This document shows, in pieces, positions 19,435 to 28,706 of a stretch of 64,000 nucleotides of DNA; within the stretch, counting starts at the first letter, position 1, and every line of letters begins with the position of its first letter. Under the pieces are notes generated by a model. That model was not told the origin of the DNA. It ran no database searches and was given only the letters and a program-made list of their open reading frames with translations. The position numbers were made by a program, and so were the translations under genes. Origin of the DNA: Vagococcus humatus (GTDB taxonomy: Bacteria > Bacillota > Bacilli > Lactobacillales > Vagococcaceae); NCBI RefSeq assembly GCF_003950325.1, contig NZ_PXZH01000004.1, forward strand, positions 1-64,000. Direction: 5' to 3'.

Positions 19435-20484
19435 TTAATCTCGACTAATAAATAACCCTTGCTTTTGTTTATGTCTCATCAGACCTAATTGGATTAACTC
19501 TTCAATTAAATCCCCATATTTTAATCCCATGTTTTCCCAAAGAAGTGGATACATACTAAATTCAGTAAAACCAGGCATTGTATTTAATTCATTTAAAAAC
19601 AGTTCTTGATTGCTTGTTAAGAAAAAGTCACAGCGGCTAAGACCACTGCCATCTAAAGCCATATAAGCTTTTTTCGCATAAAAACGAGCTTTTTCATGTA
19701 TTTCTTCTGGAATATCTGCAGGTATTTTTAGCTCAACCGTGTTATCAAGATATTTAGATTCATAATCATAAAAAGCAACTTCTTTGACGATTTCTCCTGC
19801 TTGGGTAGTGCGAACTTCTTCATTACCTAATACCGCTATTTCAATTTCTCTTGCATCAATGCCTTGCTCTACAATCACTCGCTGGTCATATTTAAAAGCA
19901 ACTTCTATTGCTTGTTGCAACTCTTCTCTTGTCTCAGCTCGGCTAACCCCAACACTTGACCCCATATTAGCAGGTTTAACAAACATTGGATAAACCAGAG
20001 TTCCTTCACATACATTAAAAATAGTCATAGGTTCTTCATTCCAATCAATCTTACCCACTGCTACATAAGGTACTTGAGGAATCCCTATTTGTTGTAAGAT
20101 ATGTTTGGTCATAATTTTATCCATACCACAAGCACTAGCTAGTACTCCTGCTCCTACATATGGAATGTTTAGCACTTCAAATAACCCTTGAATTGTCCCA
20201 TCTTCTCCGTTAGGTCCATGTAAAATCGGAAATACAATACTGTCTGGTTCTTTAATCTCACAAGGAGAAATAACCTGAGCCTCATCCTGTTTAATTTCTA
20301 GAACTGACTGATCACTAGGTTTTTCAGTTAGTAATGGTCCTTTTAACCAAGTACCTTCTTTAGTAATGTATACAAGCTGTACCTCATAGTAGTCATAATA
20401 AATCGCGTTTAAAATGGAATAGGCAGATAAAATAGAGATATCATGTTCCGCACTTTTCCCTCCATACAATGCAATGATTTTCAC
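19435..20484 (-). CDS. ddl: D-alanine--D-alanine ligase
   Basis: An ATP-grasp ligase joining two D-alanines for peptidoglycan. The GTG at 20484 is preferred over the ATG at 20490, since GGAGG sits eight bases before the GTG but only two before the ATG; this gives about 349 residues. Motifs are LYGGKSAEHDIS, the HGPNGEDGT loop, KPANMGSSVGVS and the metal-binding NELNTMPGFTEFSMYP. The FTEFSMYP context with Tyr or Phe in the specificity loop fits a D-Ala-D-Ala enzyme; I see no sign of a D-Ala-D-Lac (vancomycin resistance) enzyme. Confidence 0.95.
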   Translation of the reverse strand: MKIIALYGGKSAEHDISILSAYSILNAIYYDYYEVQLVYITKEGTWLKGPLLTEKPSDQSVLEIKQDEAQVISPCEIKEPDSIVFPILHGPNGEDGTIQGLFEVLNIPYVGAGVLASACGMDKIMTKHILQQIGIPQVPYVAVGKIDWNEEPMTIFNVCEGTLVYPMFVKPANMGSSVGVSRAETREELQQAIEVAFKYDQRVIVEQGIDAREIEIAVLGNEEVRTTQAGEIVKEVAFYDYESKYLDNTVELKIPADIPEEIHEKARFYAKKAYMALDGSGLSRCDFFLTSNQELFLNELNTMPGFTEFSMYPLLWENMGLKYGDLIEELIQLGLMRHKQKQGLFISRD

Positions 20485-20548
20485 AATCATGTCCTCCCTT
20501 ATGGAATACCTTAAAAATTCTTTACTTATTATAGCAATTCTTTAAACT

Positions 20549-20578
20549 AAAAAACAAGTCTAGATAGACTAGACTTGT
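20549..20578 (-). terminator. Terminator after the unknown gene at 20.6 kb
   Basis: A perfect 10-pair hairpin ACAAGTCTAG / CTAGACTTGT runs into a T tract on the minus strand. The stop codon of the upstream gene lies in the stem. Confidence 0.85.
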
Positions 20579-21348
20579 CCAAAGCTTCCTAAACTATCCC
20601 AGGCTTCTTTTTTTACTTCCCACTGTCTTGTAGGGTGATCATAGGTTAACGTGCCAATTTTCATCTCATCTAAATAAATTTGTTTATCCAAATATCTTAC
20701 TTGGTCTTCTACTACATAAATCGGAATTTGACAAAATTTATTGTTAGCATCTAACTGACTGAAATCAAACACCACTCCTTCAACATAAATTTCTTTCAAT
20801 CCTTTTAAAAAATCTTCTGACAGTGGTTCAACGGCAATTGGTCGTCTAAAAAAAGAACGACGCTCATTCAATTTATCGGATAGAATCCCTTGAATTTTAT
20901 TTCCTAATAACTGATAAAATTCATCTAAATGTCTAAAATAGATTTTAATCATTTGATTACCTTTTTCAAAGTAAACAAAATTATTTTGTAGCTTATAAAA
21001 AAATGGAGAGTGCAACTGAGTTCCAACATGTCCAAAATATAAAAGCTCAGCAATCTCCATCGGAGTTAATTGTTGTAAAAAATGAACATCATGAAAATCA
21101 ATCCATTTTAATTCAGATATTCGTTGGCTGGATTGACTTGCAAAAAAACTATCAACATTTTCAGCATTTCTAATAATTCTAAAACCTGTATGTAAATCGT
21201 ATTCCCCGTCCTTGCTATGGGGATCGAGCAATAACAAATTCTGTGGTTTTCTCGCAATACTTTGATAGAAATTTTCAAGGGTAATTCCTTTAAATAAAAC
21301 AGAATTACTGATTGTATCTAAATGAACATACAAATAGTTTTGTGTCAC
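20569..21348 (-). CDS. Uncharacterised protein, about 259 residues
   Basis: I cannot assign a family. The product is soluble, acidic to neutral, with no signal peptide or membrane helix. It appears to consist of an N-terminal half (1-130) with an aromatic-rich region FHDVHFLQQLTPMEIAELLYFGH, then a strand-rich half ending EVKKEAWDSLGSFG. The GTG at 21348 is preferred to the TTG at 21351, because GAGGTGA is better spaced for it. It is a single-gene unit with its own terminator, between ddl and the divergent sortase gene. Nothing in the neighbourhood points to a specific job. Confidence 0.8.
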   Translation of the reverse strand: MTQNYLYVHLDTISNSVLFKGITLENFYQSIARKPQNLLLLDPHSKDGEYDLHTGFRIIRNAENVDSFFASQSSQRISELKWIDFHDVHFLQQLTPMEIAELLYFGHVGTQLHSPFFYKLQNNFVYFEKGNQMIKIYFRHLDEFYQLLGNKIQGILSDKLNERRSFFRRPIAVEPLSEDFLKGLKEIYVEGVVFDFSQLDANNKFCQIPIYVVEDQVRYLDKQIYLDEMKIGTLTYDHPTRQWEVKKEAWDSLGSFGQV

Positions 21349-21538
21349 CAATCCTCACCTCTTTCTATACTCATCTCTATTCTAACTTATTTTTGACTAA
21401 AAAAGTCTAATTTTAGTTTAAATTTTTATTACAATATAGAAAGGGCTAGCACCGCTAGATACAAGTTTGTAACAATGGACAACTTTGTTTTATCCTTTGT
21501 CTAAATGTGCTATGATAAAGAAAAAAGGAGGTCGCTTT

Positions 21539-22306
21539 ATGTCAGAATCTAAAAAAAAGAAACGTCGTAAAAAACGTCAGACATCCCCCTCTTCCAACTC
21601 AAACCCCACCTCTAAAAAAAAGCGTGTCTTAACTAATATATTCATTGCTTTATTGCTAATCATTGGACTAGCTCTAGTCTTTAACAATCAAATCAAAGAT
21701 TGGTTAGTTAGACAATCCGTTAAACAAAATCAAATCGCCAATGTCTCTAAACAAGATATAAAAGAAAACGAAAAGAAAAAAGTTTCCTTTGATTTTGATA
21801 AGGTTAATTCTCTTGATTTTGAAACAGTCGTAAAATCCAGATTATATCAAGATCAATTGTATGTTATTGGTGGCATTTCCATTCCAGACGTTCATATTAA
21901 TTTACCTATTTATAAAGGCCTCTCTAACTACGCCTTAGTCGTCGGTGCTGGCACAATGAAACCTGATCAACAAATGGGTAAAAAAAACTATGCTCTAGCA
22001 AGTCACCACATGTTAGATGAATCTATTTTATTTGGTCCGCTAATCAACAGCCAATTAGGGCAAAAAATGTTTTTAACCGATTTAGAGCATATTTATGAAT
22101 ACGAAATTACTTATAAAGAATACGTGGCACCTACCAGAACAGAATTAATTGATGACGTTCCGAAAAAAGAACTGTTAACTTTAGTTACTTGTGACATTAC
22201 AGGCGCTCAGCGGCTAATTGTTCAAGGAAAATTAACTAAAATCAAATCCACTAAAAATGCCTCAGAGGAAATGATTCAAGCCTTTGATTTAGAAAAGAAT
22301 ACTTAA
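21539..22306 (+). CDS. srtA: Class A sortase
   Basis: A membrane transpeptidase that anchors LPXTG surface proteins to the cell wall. The start at 21539 follows AAAGGAGG. Residues 1-30 are strongly basic and cytoplasmic, 31-49 a signal anchor, and the catalytic barrel follows. Active-site residues are visible: His156 in ASHHM, Cys218 in TLVTC (214-218) and Arg225 in AQRLIV. The 255-residue length fits class A, the housekeeping sortase. No LPXTG substrate gene lies nearby, as expected for a general enzyme. Confidence 0.94.
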   Translation: MSESKKKKRRKKRQTSPSSNSNPTSKKKRVLTNIFIALLLIIGLALVFNNQIKDWLVRQSVKQNQIANVSKQDIKENEKKKVSFDFDKVNSLDFETVVKSRLYQDQLYVIGGISIPDVHINLPIYKGLSNYALVVGAGTMKPDQQMGKKNYALASHHMLDESILFGPLINSQLGQKMFLTDLEHIYEYEITYKEYVAPTRTELIDDVPKKELLTLVTCDITGAQRLIVQGKLTKIKSTKNASEEMIQAFDLEKNT

Positions 22307-22340
22307 AAAGACTTTGTCTAATTGTTTAGACAAAGTCTTT
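22307..22340. terminator. Terminator between srtA and veg
   Basis: A perfect 15-pair inverted repeat with a TTGT loop lies just after srtA. Being symmetric it could also stop the converging veg transcript. The T run on the plus side is short. Confidence 0.75.
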
Positions 22341-22489
22341 ATGTTTACTTCATACTAATTGGTTCGTGTTATCTCTATCACTTGTCATTAGTGTACCAAT
22401 TCCCACATGTTCTAAATTAGTGTACACGCCTAACTAGTCCCTTTGCTCCCCACTACAAACCTTACCTAAAATAAACATTCAGATAAAAG

Positions 22490-22723
22490 TTATAGAAATT
22501 CCACCTCTACTGTATGTGTTAAAATATCTGTATAACTGTAAGATACCCGGTCAAATGAATGATCTGCATCTTCTAAATCTACTACAAAAACAGCTGGATA
22601 AAGTTCAGATAAAACACCTGTATGTTCGGTTTGTCTTTTTCTACCTGTTTGTGCTACTAAGGTAATTTTACTTCCAATCTGATCTTCCATCTTCTCTTTA
22701 ATTTGCGCAATAGTCGTTGGCAT
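22490..22723 (-). CDS. veg: Veg family protein
   Basis: A 77-residue protein of the Veg family (DUF1021), abundant in Firmicutes and linked in Bacillus subtilis to biofilm control. The family is recognised by TIAQIKEKMEDQIGSKITLVAQ, the basic GRKRQTEHTGVLSE segment and the YPAVFVVDLE strand. It probably folds as a small SH3-like barrel. It lies downstream of the sigma-factor gene on the same strand with a 53-base gap. The molecular role is not settled in the family. Confidence 0.92.
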   Translation of the reverse strand: MPTTIAQIKEKMEDQIGSKITLVAQTGRKRQTEHTGVLSELYPAVFVVDLEDADHSFDRVSYSYTDILTHTVEVEFL

Positions 22724-22776
22724 AGTCTCACCTCATTTTATATTATAACACATTTTTTTAAATAATGAAACTCTCC

Positions 22777-23352
22777 TTACATGCGGTAAATCTTCGTCTT
22801 TTGGCTAATTCGATCGAAAGCATTTTTAACTTGCTTAACAGAGCACTCTAACTCACTACCAATATCCTCATTTTCTTTTCCTTCTAGGTACTTCACAAAT
22901 ACATCTAATTCAAAGGGAGAGAACTGCTCAAGAGTTGCTTCTAATTCGTCTTTTAAAATAAGTTGGTTTTCTAAAACTAAGTTTTGAGAACGCTTTAAAA
23001 AAACGACAGGTAATTCATAATGGGTTTCTAAATAACTATCCAAGGATTCCACTGGCTGACTTTCATTTCTTTTTTTAGCATATTGGCTTCTTAATACAGA
23101 AAAGATTCTACGGATAAAATTCAGTTTAAAATAATATCCAAATGAGATGCCTTTATCAGCCTCATAACTTGAGGCCGATAAATAGCAACAAATTAGCCCT
23201 TCTTGTAACCAATCATTTCGATCAAACTCTTGAATTCTGTACTTGTTCATTAACACAAAGACAATCGGTTTGTACTGGTGATACAGGTCGACTAGCGCAT
23301 CAGAATCATTTTCTTTTACTCGGTTGATACATTCACTTAGGACTAACTTCAT
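22777..23352 (-). CDS. SigH/ComX-type alternative sigma factor
   Basis: A 191-residue sigma-70-family protein lacking region 1. Region 2 spans about residues 15-90, with the core-binding segment around NDWLQEGLICCYLSAS and a -10-recognition helix near ISFGYYFKLNFIRRIF. A short linker leads to region 4 at about 130-190, where GSELECSVKQVKNAFDRISQK is a helix-turn-helix. Its position after yacP and rlmB equals that of sigH in Bacillus and of ComX-like factors in lactic acid bacteria. In those it drives competence or stationary-phase genes; the targets here are unknown. Confidence 0.85.
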   Translation of the reverse strand: MKLVLSECINRVKENDSDALVDLYHQYKPIVFVLMNKYRIQEFDRNDWLQEGLICCYLSASSYEADKGISFGYYFKLNFIRRIFSVLRSQYAKKRNESQPVESLDSYLETHYELPVVFLKRSQNLVLENQLILKDELEATLEQFSPFELDVFVKYLEGKENEDIGSELECSVKQVKNAFDRISQKTKIYRM

Positions 23353-23454
23353 TTTAACATCCTCTTTTCTATATTATATTTATTTTTTTACTAATCCGTT
23401 TATATTAAATTCAGAATAGCACTAAATAAATAAATAGAAAATATTATTTTATTT

Positions 23455-23973
23455 TTATTTTAAATTATCTCGTAAATTTTCTAAATCAGCTAATTGTTCT
23501 AGACTCCAAGGAACGTTTTTGTGCAATTGTTCATAGCGATACTTTAATGTGTCTTGAGTAATCTCTTCTTTTGTCTTTTCCACATCTCGATATAATTCAT
23601 AAGCAGATTTTCTTAAAGCTCCTCTAGAAAAAACTGTCCACTGTTCAGCCAAGTCACTAGTAGCTACGGTAATAATTGTCAAAGGAGTTAATAAATTTCC
23701 GGTTAATTTTTCAATATATGAGTCCGCAGTTTCATCTGACTTTGTAAAAACAACTTGAAGTTGATGTAAGGTATATTCTTTTTGAATACCAGGTACAAAC
23801 TGAGCGTCAAACACTACAATAATTTCAATGTTTTTATACTTACCGTAATTAGATAATTCAAACAGCAACCGATCTCTAGCATCTGCCAAACGTTCATGCT
23901 TTTTCAAGCGGACAAGTTCCGGCCAAGCGCCGATCATGTTATACCCATCCACCACTAATATTGAGCGTTTCAC
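23455..23973 (-). CDS. yacP: NYN-domain ribonuclease YacP (Rae1)
   Basis: A 172-residue PIN/NYN-fold protein. Bacillus Rae1 (YacP) is a ribosome-associated endoribonuclease that cuts mRNA in the A site. Acidic residues of the fold appear in LVVDGYNMIGAWPEL near the N-terminus, in DARDRLLFEL, in VVFDAQFVPG and in KSDETADSYIEKL. It abuts rlmB with no gap, in the conserved order rlmB-yacP-sigH. The Rae1 role is from homology. Confidence 0.92.
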   Translation of the reverse strand: MKRSILVVDGYNMIGAWPELVRLKKHERLADARDRLLFELSNYGKYKNIEIIVVFDAQFVPGIQKEYTLHQLQVVFTKSDETADSYIEKLTGNLLTPLTIITVATSDLAEQWTVFSRGALRKSAYELYRDVEKTKEEITQDTLKYRYEQLHKNVPWSLEQLADLENLRDNLK

Positions 23974-24816
23974 TTAAGCTTTTCCTTTCGAGATAGGCTG
24001 ACGTTTACGGTACACTTCATACATTAATAGTCCTGCTGCAACTCCTGCATTTAGACTTTGAACATGACCAGTCATTGGAATAGTAATCATTTCATCCACT
24101 TGTTTTTTTAGTTTAGGAGAAACGCCCTTGCCTTCATTTCCAATAATTAAAGCAATCGGACCGGCTACATTCCACTCTCGGTAATCTGTCCCTGCCATAT
24201 CTGTGCCAAAAATCCAAAAGCCTGCTTCTTTTAACTGTTCAACAGCTTGAGTTAAATTAGTGGTGCGAGCAATAGGAATATATTCTACTGCACCTGTAGA
24301 AGTTTTTGTCACAGTAGACGTGACCCCAACAGAACGATGTTTAGGAATAATTACCCCGTCGATTCCTGTTGCATCTGCTGTTCTTAACATAGATCCAAAA
24401 TTATGTGGATCTTCAATACTATCTAAAATAAGTAAAACAGGGGCTTCCGTTTTGGCTAAACTTTCTTGAATCAAGTCTGTCACAGTCAAATATTCATAAG
24501 GTGTAACAGTTAAAACAATCCCTTGATGTACTGCTCCATCTGTTAATTGGTCTAATTTTTGACGAGGCACCCATTTAACAGGAATTTGATTTTCTTGGGC
24601 TAATTCTTTTAACTCTTCGGCTTTTTTAGCTTCTAATTCTTGTAATAAAAACAGCTTATTTCCGCGACGCTTTTGAATAGCTTCAATAGCTGCATGGCGA
24701 CCATAAACAACTTCAATTAGCTCGTCCGTTTCTTCTTTAAATTCAGCAGAATGTGCTAATTTAAGTCCTTGTTTTTTTTCTTTTTTTCCTCGATAACGCT
24801 GCTGTGGTTTTTTCAT
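23974..24816 (-). CDS. rlmB: 23S rRNA 2'-O-ribose methyltransferase RlmB (TrmH/SpoU family)
   Basis: A SPOUT methyltransferase modifying 23S rRNA, RlmB-like (Gm2251 in E. coli). With the ATG at 24816, which overlaps the mrnC stop as TAATG, the protein has about 280 residues. It shows a basic N-terminal tail, then VYGRHAAIEAIQ, a substrate-binding domain, and the C-terminal knot domain with DSIEDPHNFGSMLRTADATG, IIGNEGKGVS and IPMTGHVQSLNAGVAAG. The exact target nucleotide is not proved by sequence alone. Confidence 0.94.
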   Translation of the reverse strand: MKKPQQRYRGKKEKKQGLKLAHSAEFKEETDELIEVVYGRHAAIEAIQKRRGNKLFLLQELEAKKAEELKELAQENQIPVKWVPRQKLDQLTDGAVHQGIVLTVTPYEYLTVTDLIQESLAKTEAPVLLILDSIEDPHNFGSMLRTADATGIDGVIIPKHRSVGVTSTVTKTSTGAVEYIPIARTTNLTQAVEQLKEAGFWIFGTDMAGTDYREWNVAGPIALIIGNEGKGVSPKLKKQVDEMITIPMTGHVQSLNAGVAAGLLMYEVYRKRQPISKGKA

Positions 24817-25220
24817 TAATTTTGTCCTCCATCGTCTATATAGGCGATACACCAACTGATTAATTCTTCTAAGCGATTTTTTTGATCTGTTAAATGCAAA
24901 TAGCCAAATAATGCTTCAAAACCTGTAGAAATTCGGTAAGTAGTAATGTCTGCATTTTTAGCAGAAGTATGGCTTTTAGCATTTCGACCACGCTTATAAA
25001 TAGTCACTTCTTTATCAGTTAATATGTCTTCTTCTAACATATGTTGCATAAGCAAGCATTGAGCTTTAGCTGAAACATAGTGAGTAGCTTGTTTGTGTAG
25101 ACGGTTAGGCTTGGTTAAACCTTGCCGAACCAAATAGTCCCGAATATAAATTTCATAAATAGCATCACCTACATAAGCTAATGCTAACCCGTTTAAAAGC
25201 TCAAAATTTTGTTTAGTCAT
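24816..25220 (-). CDS. mrnC: Mini-ribonuclease III
   Basis: A dsRNA endonuclease made of an RNase III catalytic domain without the RNA-binding domain; it matures 23S rRNA ends in Bacillus. The 134-residue product has [15 protein letters not shown] with catalytic acids, the central KAQ stretch, [20 protein letters not shown] and [10 protein letters not shown], the second catalytic signature. The start overlaps the cysS stop by eight bases, and the stop overlaps the rlmB start, so cysS, mrnC and rlmB are translationally linked. Confidence 0.95.
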   Translation of the reverse strand: MTKQNFELLNGLALAYVGDAIYEIYIRDYLVRQGLTKPNRLHKQATHYVSAKAQCLLMQHMLEEDILTDKEVTIYKRGRNAKSHTSAKNADITTYRISTGFEALFGYLHLTDQKNRLEELISWCIAYIDDGGQN

Positions 25221-26631
25221 TCAATCTTCTCCATCTTGTTCCTTGGGCAGTATCTTCTAACACAATGCCCTCTTCTTTCAGTAAATCGCGAATTTCATCA
25301 CTTCTAGCAAAGTTTTTATCTTGACGAGCTTGATTTCTCTCGGCAATTAACGCCTCAACTTTTTCATCTAACGAGCCAGCTTCTTCCACTAGTTCAATTC
25401 CAAAGATATGTAGCCACGTTTGTAATAGCTCTTTAACAGCTAGACAAACTTTAGTAGATACTTCTGCTTGTTCTAAGTAATGATTTAACCATTTAACTAC
25501 TTCATAGACAACAGTTATGCCATTAGCTGTATTAAAGTCATCATCCATCTCTATTTGGAATTTTTCTTCAAAAGTAGCTAAAGTGGCTAAATTCTCTGAA
25601 TCTGTAGCTAAGCTTTCTACACTACTTTGGCTTCTAAATAATAGATTTTGGAAACTCATTCTAATTTTATCTAAATTAGTTTTAGCATCTTGCAGTGTTT
25701 GTTCATTAAATGGAATAGGCCGACGATACTGAGTAGTGGATAAAGCAAACCGAATAACTTCAGGATCAACTTGCTTAATCAATTCATGGACAGTCACAAA
25801 GTTTCCAAGAGATTTACTCATCTTTTCTCCGCCCTCGCCTACAGTTACATAACCATTATGCATCCAGTAGTTAGCAAAAGTTTGATCTGTTTTAGCTTCA
25901 CTTTGCGCAATTTCATTTTCATGGTGAGGAAACTCTAAATCTTGTCCGCCTCCGTGAATATCAATGGTATTACCTAAATGTTTCGTAGCCATCACGGAAC
26001 ACTCAATATGCCAACCAGGGCGACCTTGTCCCCAAGGAGATTCCCAGAAAATTTCCTCTGGTTTCGCTGATTTCCACAAAGCAAAATCAAGGGGATCTTC
26101 TTTTTTAGCTTGTTCCACTCCTGTTCGTTGACTAGCTCCAACTTCTAATTCATCAATAGATTGATCACTTAGTTGACCATATTTTTTAAAGCGGCGAGTT
26201 CGGTAATACACATCTCCCCTAGACGCATAAGCGTAGTCTTTTTCAATCAGATCCTCAATAAAGGCTATAATATCATCCATATGTTCAACTACTCGAGGGT
26301 GTTCACAAGCTTCTTTAATATTCAACGCCCCTGTATCTTTTTTAAAGGCTTCAATATAATAATCCGCTAATTCTTTCGGGGTCATTTTTTGTTCTTTTGC
26401 TGCTCGTATAATCTTATCATCTACATCGGTAAAGTTAGAAACGTAGTGAACATTATAGCCACGGTACTCTAAATATTTACGAACAGTATCAAAAGCCACG
26501 CTACTTCTAGCATTACCTATATGAATATAGTTATAAACTGTTGGTCCACATACATACATAGTTACTTGTTCAGGGTTAATAGGTTGAAAATCTTCTTTTT
26601 TCCGAGTCAAAGTATTATAAATTTGAATCAT
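25213..26631 (-). CDS. cysS: Cysteinyl-tRNA synthetase
   Basis: Charges tRNA-Cys. The 472-residue class I synthetase has HIGNARS (the HIGH motif) next to a zinc-binding CGPTVYN cysteine, a second zinc Cys in HIECSVMA and ligands in HHENE, then KMSKSLG as the KMSKS loop. The anticodon-binding region ends the protein. AAGGAGTGATTAG precedes the ATG. Expression is probably controlled by the cysteine T-box immediately upstream. Many Firmicutes have cysE between gltX and cysS; it is absent here. Confidence 0.98.
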   Translation of the reverse strand: MIQIYNTLTRKKEDFQPINPEQVTMYVCGPTVYNYIHIGNARSSVAFDTVRKYLEYRGYNVHYVSNFTDVDDKIIRAAKEQKMTPKELADYYIEAFKKDTGALNIKEACEHPRVVEHMDDIIAFIEDLIEKDYAYASRGDVYYRTRRFKKYGQLSDQSIDELEVGASQRTGVEQAKKEDPLDFALWKSAKPEEIFWESPWGQGRPGWHIECSVMATKHLGNTIDIHGGGQDLEFPHHENEIAQSEAKTDQTFANYWMHNGYVTVGEGGEKMSKSLGNFVTVHELIKQVDPEVIRFALSTTQYRRPIPFNEQTLQDAKTNLDKIRMSFQNLLFRSQSSVESLATDSENLATLATFEEKFQIEMDDDFNTANGITVVYEVVKWLNHYLEQAEVSTKVCLAVKELLQTWLHIFGIELVEEAGSLDEKVEALIAERNQARQDKNFARSDEIRDLLKEEGIVLEDTAQGTRWRRLND

Positions 26632-26683
26632 CTAATCACTCCTTTAATCAATTACGATAGTTCTTACTTGTTAATTTTTCTGA

Positions 26684-26895
26684 ATAAAAAAACGTCTTTT
26701 AGACTTATCCAAAAGACGTTTTAAACGTGGTTCCACTTTTATTTATGCTAAATAAATTAGCACCTTTAGGCAACTAACGTGTGTCCCAACGTATCCAGCT
26801 ACTTATTTCACTGTATCCACTTCAAGAGGCACTTCAAAAAATGGAATAGCTTATTCGCACCAACCATAAGCTCTCTTTTTGACCTTCACATTTTT
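26684..26895 (-). promoter_or_regulatory. T-box leader of cysS, cysteine specific
   Basis: On the minus strand the leader runs from an AGAGAG and GGTTGGTG stem I, through a candidate specifier TGC (Cys) in GAAGTGCCTC, to the T-box core AGTGGAACCACGT at 26725-26737. An intrinsic terminator follows (12-pair stem 26689-26700 and 26711-26722, then a T run). Uncharged tRNA-Cys would favour the antiterminator and switch on cysS-mrnC-rlmB. Together with short flanks it accounts for the 285-base gap between gltX and cysS. Confidence 0.9.
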
Positions 26896-26916
26896 TTACT
26901 TTTCTTTTCATTGTGT

Positions 26917-28389
26917 TTAGTTTATGTCGCTCAATACTTTATTTAGATGAGCAATGGTTTTTTCTTTTCCTAATAATTCAATCGTATCTCCTAATTCTGG
27001 ACCATGCATTTGACCAGAAACAGCTACACGGATAGGCATAAATAGGTTTTTACCTTTAACACCTGTTGCTTTTTGAACAGCTTTAATGGAAGCTTTAATG
27101 TTCGCTACAGTAAATTCTTCTAAAGCTGTAATTTCTTCCTTAAACTGAGCTAAAACAGTTGGCACAGTTTCTCCTGCTAAAATTTCTTTAGCAGCTTCAT
27201 CTAAAACAGGATGTTCTTCAAAGAACAAACTAGATAAGTCGATAATTTGTGCAGCATAACTCATTTGTGGTTGATATAATGCTACTAATTTTTTAATGTG
27301 AGCCAATGCTTCTTCTGATGGATTTTCTTCCACACGACCAGCTTTCACGAAGAAAGGTACACACATCTCGGTTAACTTATCTGTATCCATTTCTTTCATG
27401 TATTGGTTGTTAATCCATTCTAGTTTTTTAGCATCGAAAGCAGCTGGAGATTTACCTAAACGATTTTCATCAAAGATATCTACTAATGTTTCTTGAGAGA
27501 AAATTTCGTCTTCTCCAACTGGTGACCAACCTAGTAAAGCAATAAAGTTAAACATAGCTTCTGGTAAGTAGCCTAGTTCACGGTATTGTTCGATGAATTG
27601 TAAAATAGTTTCATCCCGTTTACTTAATTTTTTACCGGTTTCTGTATTGATAATTAAAGTCATATGTCCAAATTCTGGAGGAGTCCAGCCAAATGCTTCA
27701 TAGACCATTAATTGTTTAGGCGTGTTAGCAATATGATCATCCCCACGTAACACATGAGTGATTTCCATCATATGATCATCTACTGCTACTGCAAAGTTGT
27801 AAGTTGGCATACCGTCACGTTTTAAAATAACGAAATCTCCACCTACACTGTCAGATTCAAAAGTGATATCACCTTTAACCATATCGTTAAACGTATAAGA
27901 TTTATTTTTAGGCACGCGGAAACGAACCACATGTTCTCTTCCTTCAGCTTCATAAGCTGCTTGTTCTTCAGCAGTTAAATTAGCACATTTTCCGTTATAA
28001 CGAGGAATTTGTCCACGAGCTTTTTGCGCTTCACGTTCAGCTTCTAATTCTTCTTCTGTTTCGTAAGCTTTATAAGCTAAATTACTTGCTAACAGTTGAT
28101 CGATTAAAGGCAAGTAAATTTCTTTACGTTCAGACTGACGGTATGGACCAAATTGGCCTGGGTTCCCTGGAGATTCATCCCAGTCAATATTTAACCATTC
28201 TAAGTTTTCTAATTGACTTTTTTCACCATCTGCAATATTTCGCTTCAAGTCAGTATCTTCAATTCGAATAATAAAATCACCTTTATGATGACGGGCGTAT
28301 AAGTAGTTAAACAATGCGGTTCTCGCATTTCCAATGTGCAAATGCCCAGTTGGACTTGGTGCATAACGTACGCGTACTTTTTTTGTCAT
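26917..28389 (-). CDS. gltX: Glutamyl-tRNA synthetase
   Basis: Charges tRNA-Glu, and in Firmicutes often also tRNA-Gln for later amidation. The 490-residue class I enzyme shows [17 protein letters not shown] (HIGH region), RIEDTD, and KLSKRDE as the KMSKS variant. The ATG at 28389 is better spaced from AGAGG than the ATG at 28395. The upstream region contains a promoter and a structured leader of about 150 bases. GatCAB would be needed elsewhere if it is non-discriminating. Confidence 0.97.
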   Translation of the reverse strand: MTKKVRVRYAPSPTGHLHIGNARTALFNYLYARHHKGDFIIRIEDTDLKRNIADGEKSQLENLEWLNIDWDESPGNPGQFGPYRQSERKEIYLPLIDQLLASNLAYKAYETEEELEAEREAQKARGQIPRYNGKCANLTAEEQAAYEAEGREHVVRFRVPKNKSYTFNDMVKGDITFESDSVGGDFVILKRDGMPTYNFAVAVDDHMMEITHVLRGDDHIANTPKQLMVYEAFGWTPPEFGHMTLIINTETGKKLSKRDETILQFIEQYRELGYLPEAMFNFIALLGWSPVGEDEIFSQETLVDIFDENRLGKSPAAFDAKKLEWINNQYMKEMDTDKLTEMCVPFFVKAGRVEENPSEEALAHIKKLVALYQPQMSYAAQIIDLSSLFFEEHPVLDEAAKEILAGETVPTVLAQFKEEITALEEFTVANIKASIKAVQKATGVKGKNLFMPIRVAVSGQMHGPELGDTIELLGKEKTIAHLNKVLSDIN

Positions 28390-28395
28390 ATCCAT

Positions 28396-28545
28396 TGCCT
28401 CTTTCTTTTTCTTGTTTTCTAAGCCACAACCTAATCTTTTTTATATAAAATAAACATCATGTTACTTGTTCATCAGTCATAGCATGTCTTCATCCCATTT
28501 GTGTATCAAAAGTAACATGGGCTGCAATTTAGGGTTCTCCCTAAA
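28396..28545 (-). promoter_or_regulatory. Structured 5' leader of gltX, unknown type
   Basis: The predicted transcript start near 28540 leaves about 150 untranslated bases. These contain a perfect 10-base inverted repeat (28458-28467 and 28510-28519) around a 42-base loop, and a competing 5-pair CCCAT/ATGGG helix sharing part of one arm. A second palindrome (28525-28549) covers the -10 and start site. I see neither T-box core nor terminator, so the mechanism is open. Confidence 0.5.
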
Positions 28546-28574
28546 ATTGTACAATCATTAAGTCAGACTGTAAA
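28546..28574 (-). promoter_or_regulatory. Promoter of gltX
   Basis: On the minus strand TTTACA (28569-28574) and TACAAT (28546-28551) are separated by exactly 17 bases, downstream of the terminator of the preceding operon. Confidence 0.65.
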
Positions 28575-28623
28575 GCTTTCTTACCTATTCTTTTAGCTTT
28601 TCTGCCTTTTTTATCAAAAAAAA

Positions 28624-28696
28624 GAAAAAAAGTCAAGATATAGCCTCATTATTAGACTTTTTTCACTACAGAAAATAACTAATAGGCTAACTTGAC
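28624..28696 (-). terminator. Terminator after the PIN-TRAM gene
   Basis: A long interrupted hairpin pairs GTCAAG, TAGCC and TATTAG with CTAATA, GGCTA and CTTGAC and ends in a long T run on the minus strand. Confidence 0.75.
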
Positions 28697-28706
28697 TGTT
28701 TATTTC

